Source: Bacillota bacterium (GTDB taxonomy: Bacteria; Bacillota_E; Sulfobacillia; Sulfobacillales; Sulfobacillaceae). Taken from it: DNA of 6,786 nt. Position numbers and translations under genes: made by a program. This document shows positions 1-5,309 of the stretch, piece after piece. The notes under the pieces were generated by a model, which was not told the origin of the DNA, ran no database searches, and saw only the letters and a list, made by a program, of their open reading frames with translations. The stretch's first letter is position 1. Every line of letters starts with the position of its first letter. Location: NCBI GenBank assembly GCA_021820165.1, contig JAKADW010000113.1, forward strand, positions 1 through 6,786, written 5' to 3'.

Positions 1-216
1 CGAAAAGACATAGCCGTCTCTCACGCGCGCATGCTTTGGGACTTATCCATGGTCGGACGTCACCCGTACTATACGGGTTTAGTCTTCTCGGTCTATCACC
101 CAAAATCCGGTGCCGAGCTCTTGAGTGGTGGGGAGTTTGCTCTCACGGTTCAGGGCCGGCGTTTTACCGGGATGGGATTTGTCCTGCGGCTGGCGGATCA
201 AGGGGGATCTTTTTAA
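1..216 (+). CDS. hisZ: ATP phosphoribosyltransferase regulatory subunit HisZ, C-terminal fragment (5' end off window)
   Basis: The reading frame is open from the first base and ends with TAA at 214-216, giving the last 71 residues of a protein that begins to the left of the window. The fragment carries the class II aminoacyl-tRNA synthetase-like signature of HisZ: YYTGLVF (residues about 23-29 of the fragment) followed by a VYHP segment, an SGG turn, and a terminal MGFVLRL segment matching the motif 3 region of HisZ/HisRS. It stops right after that core. This is expected for HisZ, which lacks the anticodon-binding domain of histidyl-tRNA synthetase. HisZ is a catalytically inactive HisRS paralogue that forms the hetero-octameric ATP phosphoribosyltransferase with short HisG and confers histidine feedback control. 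The next gene is a short-form hisG, with which it shares one base (TAATG), which strongly supports the call. Oddity: the usual GGRYD stretch reads SGGEFAL here. A true HisRS is unlikely given the truncation and context. Confidence 0.88.
   Translation, partial: RKDIAVSHARMLWDLSMVGRHPYYTGLVFSVYHPKSGAELLSGGEFALTVQGRRFTGMGFVLRLADQGGSF
200..207 (+). promoter_or_regulatory. Ribosome binding site of hisG
   Basis: AAGGGGGA lies inside the last codons of hisZ, with 8 nt between it and the ATG at 216. A second in-frame ATG at 222 would be 14 nt away, so the site favours the start at 216, which shares its A with the hisZ stop. Confidence 0.6.
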
Positions 217-875
217 TGGATATGACGATAGCGATTAGTAAGGGGCGGGTGCGAGAGTCGTTGGAACCTCTCTGGCAGAATGCGGGATGGCAGTTTCCAA
301 GAGTGTCGGACAGTCGGCGCTTGCTATTCCCCCCGAGCGATCTGAGCCCCGGTATCGTCGTGGTGCGCGGGAGCGATGTGCCAACCTTGGTGGAGTCCGG
401 TGCCGTCGAGTTCGGTATTGTGGGACGCGACATTTTAGCGGAACAGCCGGACCACGGCATATTGGAGGTCCTAGATTTAGGGGTTAGTGGCTGTCGGTTG
501 GTGCTGGCGGGTCGTGAGAATCGATGGCCGGAAGGGCCCGTGCGCGTGGCGACCAAGTATCCTCGTTCCACCCGAGAATTCTTTCGCCAGTATCAACATC
601 CTGTAGAGATTCTTCCGCTGTCCGGGAGCGTTGAGCTTGCCCCGAGTATTGGGCTTGCTCCTTATATCGTCGATTTGGTGGCAACGGGCGCGACATTACG
701 AGCCCACAACCTGGTCGAAATCCGCACGATTTATCATTCAACCGCCCGTCTCGTGGTGAATGCGGGGGTCTGGCGCACCCAAAGCGCCAGTCGGAAACTG
801 GTCGCGCAGTTAGCATCGTCGCGAGATATCGCAGAAGCAAAGGAAGGAGGTGTTGGGGTTGGCCGACGTGGCTAA
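216..875 (+). CDS. hisG: ATP phosphoribosyltransferase catalytic subunit HisG (short form)
   Basis: First step of histidine synthesis: ATP plus PRPP gives N1-(5'-phosphoribosyl)-ATP and pyrophosphate, in the cytoplasm. The 219-residue product has the family motifs in order: N-terminal TIAISKGR (4-11), the VVRGSDVPTLVESG and FGIVGRD block (49-72), RVATKYPRSTREFF (110-123), and the PRPP-binding loop DLVATGATL (153-161) preceded by SGSVELAPSIGLA. It ends about where short HisG proteins end and lacks the C-terminal ACT-like regulatory domain of long HisG. It should therefore need HisZ, which is encoded immediately upstream. ATG 216 overlaps the hisZ stop by one base; ATG 222 is an alternative start. 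The reading frame extends upstream to position 36, but that part overlaps conserved HisZ sequence in another frame and is not HisG-like. The last dozen residues (EAKEGGVGVGRRG) are low in complexity, because this DNA also carries the hisD SD and start. Confidence 0.95.
   Translation: MDMTIAISKGRVRESLEPLWQNAGWQFPRVSDSRRLLFPPSDLSPGIVVVRGSDVPTLVESGAVEFGIVGRDILAEQPDHGILEVLDLGVSGCRLVLAGRENRWPEGPVRVATKYPRSTREFFRQYQHPVEILPLSGSVELAPSIGLAPYIVDLVATGATLRAHNLVEIRTIYHSTARLVVNAGVWRTQSASRKLVAQLASSRDIAEAKEGGVGVGRRG
844..850 (+). promoter_or_regulatory. Ribosome binding site that decides the hisD start
   Basis: AAGGAGG is a full match to the anti-SD core and sits inside the 3' end of hisG. It overlaps the first base of the most upstream candidate, GTG 850, and leaves only 2 nt before TTG 853. 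It leaves 8 nt before TTG 859 and 17 nt before GTG 868. Spacing therefore points to TTG 859. Confidence 0.65.
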
Positions 876-2070
876 AATTTTGGATGACATAAGGGATGAA
901 GGGATTTCGGCGGTGCTTCGCTACACCGAGCTTTTTGACGGGGTTTCTCTCACAGAAGAGGAGCTAGTGACGAATCCCCTCAAGTTGCCTCCCCCGGTCA
1001 TAGACTCCGAACTTAAGGAAGCCATTGACTTTGCTGTGGGTCAAGTTCGGCGATTTCACCGAGCCGTTCGGCCAGAAAATCAAGTTCTTCAGGGTGATCA
1101 GGGGATGACCCTCTCCGAGCGTTGGATTCCCTTGTCGCGGGTGGGCCTCTATGTTCCCAATGGTCGCTACCCGCTTGTTTCCAGCCTTATTATGACCGCG
1201 GTGCCGGCCATAGAGGCTGGGGTGGGGCGCATCGTGGTGGCACTACCACCTCGAGCGCGTGCGGCGCTGGATGCCCCCTGGCTCTATGTTCTGCAAACCT
1301 TAGGCATTTCCGAACTTTTGAGTCTCGGCGGCGCTCAAGCGATTGGGGCACTGGCGTACGGGATCGAAGGATTGGAATCCGTCGACTTCATCGCCGGGCC
1401 GGGGAACCGGTTTGTGACCGAGGCAAAGATGGAGGTCCAAAGACGAGGCCTGGTCGGGGTGGATGGCTACGCCGGACCGTCGGAAGTGATGATTATCGCC
1501 AATCAGCGGAACTGGGCGGACATTGTTTGGGCCGATCTGAGTGCCCAGGCGGAACATGATCCTTTGGCGAGGGGTGAGTTAGTTACCCATAACCCTGAAC
1601 TGGCGGCGGAAATTCGGGCCCGTGCGGAGAATTTACCGGACAACATGGGAGCCATCACGGTGCGTGAGGTCTCCTCTCTGGATGAGGCGATTACCTGGGC
1701 CAATCAGCGGGCGCCCGAACACTTAGGACTTATGGGAGACGATGTAGTAGTCCGAGCAAATGACGTCCTCACAGCCGGAGCGCTTTTCTTGGGTCCCATG
1801 GCGGGCCAGGCTCTAGGCGATTATGTAGCCGGTCCAAGCCATGTACTGCCAACCGGAGGTCGAGGCCGTTTTCAATCGGGTCTTACGACCCGATCCTTTT
1901 GCCGGCGCATGAGTGTGATCCAGGCAGATTGGGGAATTTCAGCCAAAGTGTTGGAGATGGGTCGACGGCTGGCCGCGCTGGAAGGGCTATCTCAGCACGA
2001 GCGCTCGATGGCCCTCCGGTTACAAGAGAGGAGAGACAACAATGGAACGGAAGGCTCAAATCGTGCGTGA
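859..2070 (+). CDS. hisD: Histidinol dehydrogenase HisD
   Basis: Catalyses the last two steps, NAD-dependent oxidation of L-histidinol to L-histidine, as a Zn enzyme. With TTG 859 as start the product is 403 residues. All four zinc ligands known from E. coli HisD have counterparts: Gln230 and His233 in SAQAEH, Asp321 in LGDYVAG, and His380 in SQHERSMAL. The catalytic Glu287-His288 pair is in RAPEHLG. GGAQAIGALAYG (157-168) and the AGPGN segment (179-183) are typical. TTG 859 is chosen because AAGGAGG ends 8 nt before it; GTG 850 would add three residues but overlaps that site. The protein starts almost directly at the VAKILDDIRDEG helix, so it lacks roughly 30 N-terminal residues compared with E. 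coli HisD (434 aa). The frame stays open back to 814 without an ATG, GTG or TTG before 850. It overlaps hisG by 17 nt and hisB by 29 nt. Function is certain; the exact start is not. Confidence 0.95.
   Translation: MADVAKILDDIRDEGISAVLRYTELFDGVSLTEEELVTNPLKLPPPVIDSELKEAIDFAVGQVRRFHRAVRPENQVLQGDQGMTLSERWIPLSRVGLYVPNGRYPLVSSLIMTAVPAIEAGVGRIVVALPPRARAALDAPWLYVLQTLGISELLSLGGAQAIGALAYGIEGLESVDFIAGPGNRFVTEAKMEVQRRGLVGVDGYAGPSEVMIIANQRNWADIVWADLSAQAEHDPLARGELVTHNPELAAEIRARAENLPDNMGAITVREVSSLDEAITWANQRAPEHLGLMGDDVVVRANDVLTAGALFLGPMAGQALGDYVAGPSHVLPTGGRGRFQSGLTTRSFCRRMSVIQADWGISAKVLEMGRRLAALEGLSQHERSMALRLQERRDNNGTEGSNRA
1875..1900 (+). other. Terminator-like hairpin inside hisD
   Basis: ATCGGGTC (1875-1882) and GACCCGAT (1887-1894) form a perfect 8-bp inverted repeat around a 4-nt loop (TTAC), followed by CC and then TTTT (1897-1900). 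The shape resembles an intrinsic terminator, but the T-run is short and offset by two bases. It lies in translated sequence encoding part of FQSGLTTRSF, where ribosomes would normally melt it. It may be chance, an RNA stability element, or a polarity site that acts when translation of hisD fails. Confidence 0.3.
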
Positions 2071-2629
2071 AACAAAGGAAACCGCTATCCGTGTGGCGGT
2101 GAATTTGGATCGTTGGGAGCCTCCCCAGGTCGAAACTAACCTCCCGTTATTTTCGCACTTTTTCTCGGCTCTGAGCTTTCACAGCGGCTTTTCCGTGAGT
2201 CTTCGGGGGGATGGCGATGTCGGCGTGGATCCGCATCATTTAGTGGAGGATGTGGGTATTGCGTTTGGCCAAGCGATTCGTCAATCGCTTCAAGAATCAC
2301 GGGACATCCGACGCTTTGGCGAAGTCATTCAGCCCATGGACGAAGCGTTGGTATTAGTGGCGGTCGACATCTCCGGCCGCGGTCAGTTTTACCAGGGCCC
2401 GGGATTTCCCGATCGGATGGTGGGAACGGTGATGGCTGAGGTATGGCCCGAGTTTTTCCATGGCTTGGCCCGGTCGCTCGGAGCAACGCTGCACCTCCGT
2501 CGGATTTGTGGAGAGAACGCTCACCACACGTATGAGGCTTGTTTTAAAGGCACAGGCCGGGCGCTTGGCTTGGCTCTTCAACGGCGGGAGGACGGCCGCG
2601 TGCCGTCCACAAAGGGGGTCCTGGCATGA
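2042..2629 (+). CDS. hisB: Imidazoleglycerol-phosphate dehydratase HisB (monofunctional)
   Basis: Dehydrates imidazole glycerol phosphate to imidazole acetol phosphate using a di-manganese centre. The 195-residue product is the usual size for monofunctional IGPD and has no phosphatase domain like that of E. coli HisB. Visible motifs: RETKETAIRV (9-18, with Glu13), the metal-binding HHLVE (65-69) in DPHHLVED, QPMDEAL (97-103), VDISGR (108-113), His151 in TLHL, the second metal motif HHTYE (161-165) in GENAHHTYEACFKG, and C-terminal VPSTKGVL (187-194). The first metal-binding histidine is present as His39, but the usual FxDHM context reads LFSHFF, with Ser38 replacing the common Asp and Phe40 replacing Met. 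ATG 2042 has GAGGAG at 2028-2033 with 8 nt spacing and lies inside hisD (29-nt overlap). The stop overlaps the hisH ATG (ATGA). hisC, often found between hisD and hisB, is absent. Confidence 0.95.
   Translation: MERKAQIVRETKETAIRVAVNLDRWEPPQVETNLPLFSHFFSALSFHSGFSVSLRGDGDVGVDPHHLVEDVGIAFGQAIRQSLQESRDIRRFGEVIQPMDEALVLVAVDISGRGQFYQGPGFPDRMVGTVMAEVWPEFFHGLARSLGATLHLRRICGENAHHTYEACFKGTGRALGLALQRREDGRVPSTKGVLA
2611..2618 (+). promoter_or_regulatory. Ribosome binding site of hisH, embedded in the conserved HisB C-terminus
   Basis: AAAGGGGG lies 7 nt before ATG 2626. The same bases encode Lys-Gly of the conserved IGPD ending PSTKGVL, so one stretch serves both as protein motif and as the ribosome site of the next gene. 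Confidence 0.65.
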
Positions 2630-3225
2630 CGGTCGTCATCGTGCCATTGGGCCACGGCAACATGGGGAGTCTACGCCGTCACGTGGAACGGCTAGGTCAT
2701 GGAGTTGAGGTGTGGGAGGGGAAAGGGTCCATGCCGGCGGGCGATTGGCTTATCATTCCCGGTGTGGGTTCGCTGCCAGGTGCCGAAGGGGCGCTCGCTT
2801 CCGCTGGATTACGGGCCGGGATTGAGGGTTGGCGGGAGCAACAGCGGCCCATTTTGGGAATTTGCCTCGGTCTACAGCTTTTCTTTGAGAAGGGCGAGGA
2901 AGGGGGCAGCGGATTTGGATGGCTTCCGGGCGAGGTTCCGCGCCTCAGGGCTCCGGTATTGCCCCATATCGGTTGGAATGAGCTCGAAATATCGGACTTT
3001 ACGCCCCCCTGGTTGCGCCGATTCGAGGGAGCCCATTTGTATTTCGTGCACGAGTTTGCGGTGCGTCCCCGAAACCCCGAGGGCGTCTGGATGACTACGT
3101 CGTATCACCAGCCGTTCCCGAGTATTGTGGGTTCAGCGGGATTGATTGGCCTCCAGTTCCACCCTGAACTCTCCGGATCGGTGGGCGAGGAATTAACGCA
3201 GGAAATTTTCACAAGGGGGGCATAG
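2626..3225 (+). CDS. hisH: Imidazole glycerol phosphate synthase, glutamine amidotransferase subunit HisH
   Basis: Hydrolyses glutamine and delivers ammonia to HisF. The 199-residue class I (triad) glutamine amidotransferase has nucleophile Cys80 in LGICLGLQLF (77-86) and the His179/Glu181 pair in LQFHPEL (176-182). Other family marks are an N-terminal GHGNMGSLRR (family GNxxS), the PGVGSLPGA segment (45-53), PHIGWNEL (113-120; family PHMGWN) and YFVHEF (139-144). ATG 2626 overlaps the hisB stop in ATGA and is preceded by AAAGGGGG. It is followed after only 2 nt by hisA, with hisF next, so both halves of the synthase are made from the same transcript. Length and motifs separate it from the related PdxT and from the larger carbamoyl-phosphate and GMP synthase amidotransferases. 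The only deviations from consensus are mild (Leu for Met in GICLGMQ, VHEF for VHSY). Confidence 0.96.
   Translation: MTVVIVPLGHGNMGSLRRHVERLGHGVEVWEGKGSMPAGDWLIIPGVGSLPGAEGALASAGLRAGIEGWREQQRPILGICLGLQLFFEKGEEGGSGFGWLPGEVPRLRAPVLPHIGWNELEISDFTPPWLRRFEGAHLYFVHEFAVRPRNPEGVWMTTSYHQPFPSIVGSAGLIGLQFHPELSGSVGEELTQEIFTRGA
3213..3220 (+). promoter_or_regulatory. Ribosome binding site of hisA
   Basis: AAGGGGGG lies inside the last codons of hisH, 7 nt before ATG 3228. It is one of four AAGGGGG-type sites in this operon. Confidence 0.6.
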
Positions 3226-3227
3226 TC

Positions 3228-3938
3228 ATGGAGATTTGGCCCGCCTTAGACGTTCTCGACGGGTGCGTGGTTCGTCTTACTCAAGGGGACTATCAACGCT
3301 CCCAGGTGTATCATAGAGACCCCTTCACCTTCATTGAAGCGCGGTTCCAGGGCTTTCCCCGGCGCCTTCACTTAGTGGATCTGGCAGGTGCACGGTCGGG
3401 CGTATTTTCTCTTCATGACTTGGCCGCGCGACTGGCCCGCGAGGGGGTGGAAATTGCCGCCGGGGGCGGATTCCGCACCCTTCAGGATATCGAACGCGCC
3501 AAGGACGCGGGGGTCGCGCGCGTAATCTTGGGTACACAAATTTCTCGTGATGCCGAATTTCGTCACCAGGTCTTAGACCGGGTCGGGGCCAATTCCCTGG
3601 TGGCGGCCTTAGATGTTCGCCACGGAGCGCTCCAGGTGGATGGCTGGGAAGCATCCGGTCCCCTAGATGCCTATGAGTTCTGGAGCCAATTGAGAGATGA
3701 GGGATGGTACCGCGCACAAGTGACGGACGTGAGCCACGATGGCGTCCTCTCGGGCGTTGATCGGTCGTTTTGGGAGCGTTGGGCAGAAGCTCCCGGGGCG
3801 ATCGGAGCTGGCGGCGGGATCAGAAGTTGGAGCGATGTGCGACTGCTTCAAGAGTTGGGCTTCTCCCGAGTGGTTGTGGGTCGGGCATGGATGGAGGAGG
3901 TGATTCCCTTGGAGCCACTAAGGGAAGGCGAATGTTAA
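3228..3938 (+). CDS. hisA: ProFAR isomerase HisA (1-(5-phosphoribosyl)-5-[(5-phosphoribosylamino)methylideneamino]imidazole-4-carboxamide isomerase)
   Basis: Amadori isomerisation of ProFAR to PRFAR by a (beta/alpha)8-barrel. The 236-residue product has the catalytic acids of the family: Asp8 in WPALDVLDG and Asp129 in VAALDVRHG. The second half-barrel signature TDVSHDGVLSG (166-176, with Asp167 and Asp171) matches the family TDISRDGTLSG, with His in place of Arg. Phosphate-binding turns appear as AGGGFRT (78-84) with VILGTQ (99-104), and as GAGGGIRS (193-200) with VVVGRA (215-220). DGCVVRLTQGDY (11-22) is the usual HisA N-terminal signature and distinguishes it from HisF. It starts 2 nt after the hisH stop, behind AAGGGGGG, and overlaps hisF by 7 nt. 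The bifunctional actinobacterial PriA (HisA plus TrpF activity) is the closest alternative. Motifs alone cannot exclude it, but nothing here suggests it. Confidence 0.95.
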   Translation: MEIWPALDVLDGCVVRLTQGDYQRSQVYHRDPFTFIEARFQGFPRRLHLVDLAGARSGVFSLHDLAARLAREGVEIAAGGGFRTLQDIERAKDAGVARVILGTQISRDAEFRHQVLDRVGANSLVAALDVRHGALQVDGWEASGPLDAYEFWSQLRDEGWYRAQVTDVSHDGVLSGVDRSFWERWAEAPGAIGAGGGIRSWSDVRLLQELGFSRVVVGRAWMEEVIPLEPLREGEC

Positions 3939-4690
3939 AGGCGCGGCTTATCGCCTGCCTTGATGTGCGATGGGGCCAGACCGTGAAAGGGGTGAACTTT
4001 CTCGGTCTCCGGGATCTGGGCGACCCTGTCGAACGTGCGCTGAGCTATGCCCGGGATGGCGCTGACGAAATTGTCTGGCTCGACGTCCAAGCCACCCTAG
4101 ACCAGGCTCAACCCCGAGCTGACCTCATTCGCCGGCTGAGAAAGTCGCTGGCTATTCCCCTCACGGTAGGGGGCGGCATTCGTACCCTGCGAGATGTGGA
4201 GACGGTATTGGAAGCCGGAGCCGATAAAGTGTCGCTAAATTCGCATGCCCTCGCCGATCCCAAGATCATCGAAGCAGTGGCTCGCCGATGGGGAAGCCAG
4301 TGCGTAGTCGTTGCCGTGGATGCTCGGCGGGTCGATGGACAGTTTCGGGTTTATTCGCACGGCGGCCGAGTCGATGCCGGCTGGGAGCTCACGGATTGGT
4401 TACGAACGTCCGAGACGGCAGGGTGCGGAGAGTTTCTCATCACGAGCATGGATCAGGATGGGCGGCAACAAGGCTATGACTTGCCGATGCTGAATCGCGC
4501 CCGCGAGGTCACTCAAAGGCCCATCATTTGCTCGGGGGGCGCGGGTCAGATCGATGATATTGCCCGTCTTCTGGATCAGGGGCACCGGGCCTGTTTGTTG
4601 GCGTCTACCCTTCATGAAGGTCGGATGCATCTCGGGGATGTCAAACGCGAGCTTTTCGAAAGGGGGTATCCCGTCCGTGAAACTCGTTGA
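3932..4690 (+). CDS. hisF: Imidazole glycerol phosphate synthase, cyclase subunit HisF
   Basis: Uses ammonia channelled from HisH to convert PRFAR into imidazole glycerol phosphate and AICAR, the latter returning to purine synthesis. The 252-residue barrel aligns almost without gaps with the Thermotoga maritima enzyme, so key residues keep the same numbers: catalytic Asp11 (IACLDV) and Asp130 (VVAVDARRVDGQF), Lys19, Thr171 and Asp176 (TSMDQDG), and the four ammonia-gate residues Arg5, Glu46, Lys99 and Glu167. GGGIRTL (80-86) and SGGAGQI (201-207) are the phosphate-binding turns. The start is ATG 3932, where the MLKARLIACLDV sequence matches known HisF N-termini. The frame is open further upstream, but that part runs out of frame through hisA and resembles nothing. 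GGGAAGG at 3922-3928 is the likely SD, close to the start. It overlaps hisA by 7 nt and hisIE by 14 nt. Confidence 0.97.
   Translation: MLKARLIACLDVRWGQTVKGVNFLGLRDLGDPVERALSYARDGADEIVWLDVQATLDQAQPRADLIRRLRKSLAIPLTVGGGIRTLRDVETVLEAGADKVSLNSHALADPKIIEAVARRWGSQCVVVAVDARRVDGQFRVYSHGGRVDAGWELTDWLRTSETAGCGEFLITSMDQDGRQQGYDLPMLNRAREVTQRPIICSGGAGQIDDIARLLDQGHRACLLASTLHEGRMHLGDVKRELFERGYPVRETR
4659..4666 (+). promoter_or_regulatory. Ribosome binding site of hisIE
   Basis: AAAGGGGG is placed inside hisF, 10 nt before GTG 4677. There is no in-frame ATG between this site and the conserved HisI sequence, so it supports the GTG start. Confidence 0.55.
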
Positions 4691-5309
4691 AGCGGGTCGC
4701 ACGTTGTTTTCTGTGGTGGTGCAAGACCTTGAAACCCGGGACGTCCTCATGGTCGCCTACGCCGACGAGGACGCACTGCAACTGACCCGAGACACGGGAT
4801 GGGCGCACTTTTTCAGCCGGTCACGACAAACCCTTTGGCAAAAAGGGGAGACGTCTGGGAATCGGCTCAGGGTCATATCCATGACCTCAGACTGCGACGA
4901 AGATTCTTGGCTTTACCAAGTACTGCCGGAAGGTCCGGCGTGTCACCGGGGCACTGCCACCTGCTTTGGGGATGGCCGGGGATCGGTGATCGACCCCATG
5001 CGATTTATCACCGCGCGAGTCAGAGCCCGCCTTCAAGGAGAACCCGATCAAAATTCCTACACGCAACGACTCGTGGCCGAGGGGATCCCCAGGCTGGCGC
5101 AAAAGGTTGGGGAAGAGGCTCTCGAGGTAGCGTTGGCGGCCGTTCGGTATGGCGACCAAGAAAGCTCCGGTACCCGCCAGGCCTTAATTGGTGAGATGGC
5201 CGACCTCGTATACCACTTGGCGGTGTTGGCCGAAGGGGCGGGGGTTTCTTTTGAGGACGTGTCACGGGAACTTCAGCTCCGGGCGGATAGGCGCACCAAT
5301 CCACGCTGA
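4677..5309 (+). CDS. hisI: Bifunctional phosphoribosyl-AMP cyclohydrolase / phosphoribosyl-ATP pyrophosphatase HisIE
   Basis: Carries out the second and third steps of the pathway in one 210-residue fusion (also named hisIE). Residues about 8-100 are the HisI cyclohydrolase: VLMVAY (23-28), FFSRSRQTLWQKGETSGN (45-62), the metal-binding DCDED (72-76), and the zinc cysteines Cys73, Cys89 and Cys96 in the DCD and ACHRGTATCF segments. Residues about 107-205 are the HisE pyrophosphohydrolase, an all-alpha MazG-like domain: NSYTQRL (126-132), QKVGEEALEVALAA (142-155), EMADLVYHLAVL (173-184) and a terminal ELQLR. The GTG start at 4677 is used because it follows AAAGGGGG and sits just ahead of the conserved domain. 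The longer in-frame extension to 4554 only shadows hisF. The N-terminus before VVVQD is shorter than in many HisI proteins. The gene overlaps hisF by 14 nt. Its last 37 bp overlap the end of the convergent response regulator gene. Confidence 0.95.
   Translation: MKLVEAGRTLFSVVVQDLETRDVLMVAYADEDALQLTRDTGWAHFFSRSRQTLWQKGETSGNRLRVISMTSDCDEDSWLYQVLPEGPACHRGTATCFGDGRGSVIDPMRFITARVRARLQGEPDQNSYTQRLVAEGIPRLAQKVGEEALEVALAAVRYGDQESSGTRQALIGEMADLVYHLAVLAEGAGVSFEDVSRELQLRADRRTNPR
5273..5309. other. Tail-to-tail overlap between the his operon and the two-component operon
   Basis: The hisIE stop (TGA 5307-5309) and the response regulator stop (TCA on the plus strand at 5273-5275) lie inside each other's coding sequences, giving 37 bp of convergent overlap. 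No intergenic space remains. The only inverted repeat here, GCGCA (5291-5295) with TGCGC (5310-5314), has a 5-bp stem, a long loop and no T-tract, so I do not call a terminator. Confidence 0.85.

Noticed and set aside
36..215. Upstream in-frame extension of hisG to position 36
   Set aside because: This stretch is the out-of-frame reading of the conserved hisZ C-terminus, shows no HisG similarity, and the HisG N-terminal motif starts at 216-222.
484..840. 118-residue open frame on the minus strand opposite hisG
   Set aside because: No recognisable domain; it lies wholly opposite a well-supported gene and is expected in G+C-rich DNA.
1229..1255. Small inverted repeat GGTGG ... CCACC in hisD
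   Set aside because: Only five base pairs, within coding sequence and with no flanking feature; expected by chance.
1122..1559. 145-residue plus-strand frame within hisD
   Set aside because: It is a low-complexity Gly/Arg-rich translation of hisD in another frame.
3331..3717. 128-residue minus-strand frame opposite hisA
   Set aside because: Pro/Arg-rich shadow of a conserved barrel gene, without a recognisable motif.
4554..4676. Longer N-terminus for hisIE starting inside hisF
   Set aside because: These residues are hisF read in another frame; GTG 4677 with an upstream AAAGGGGG fits the start of the HisI domain.
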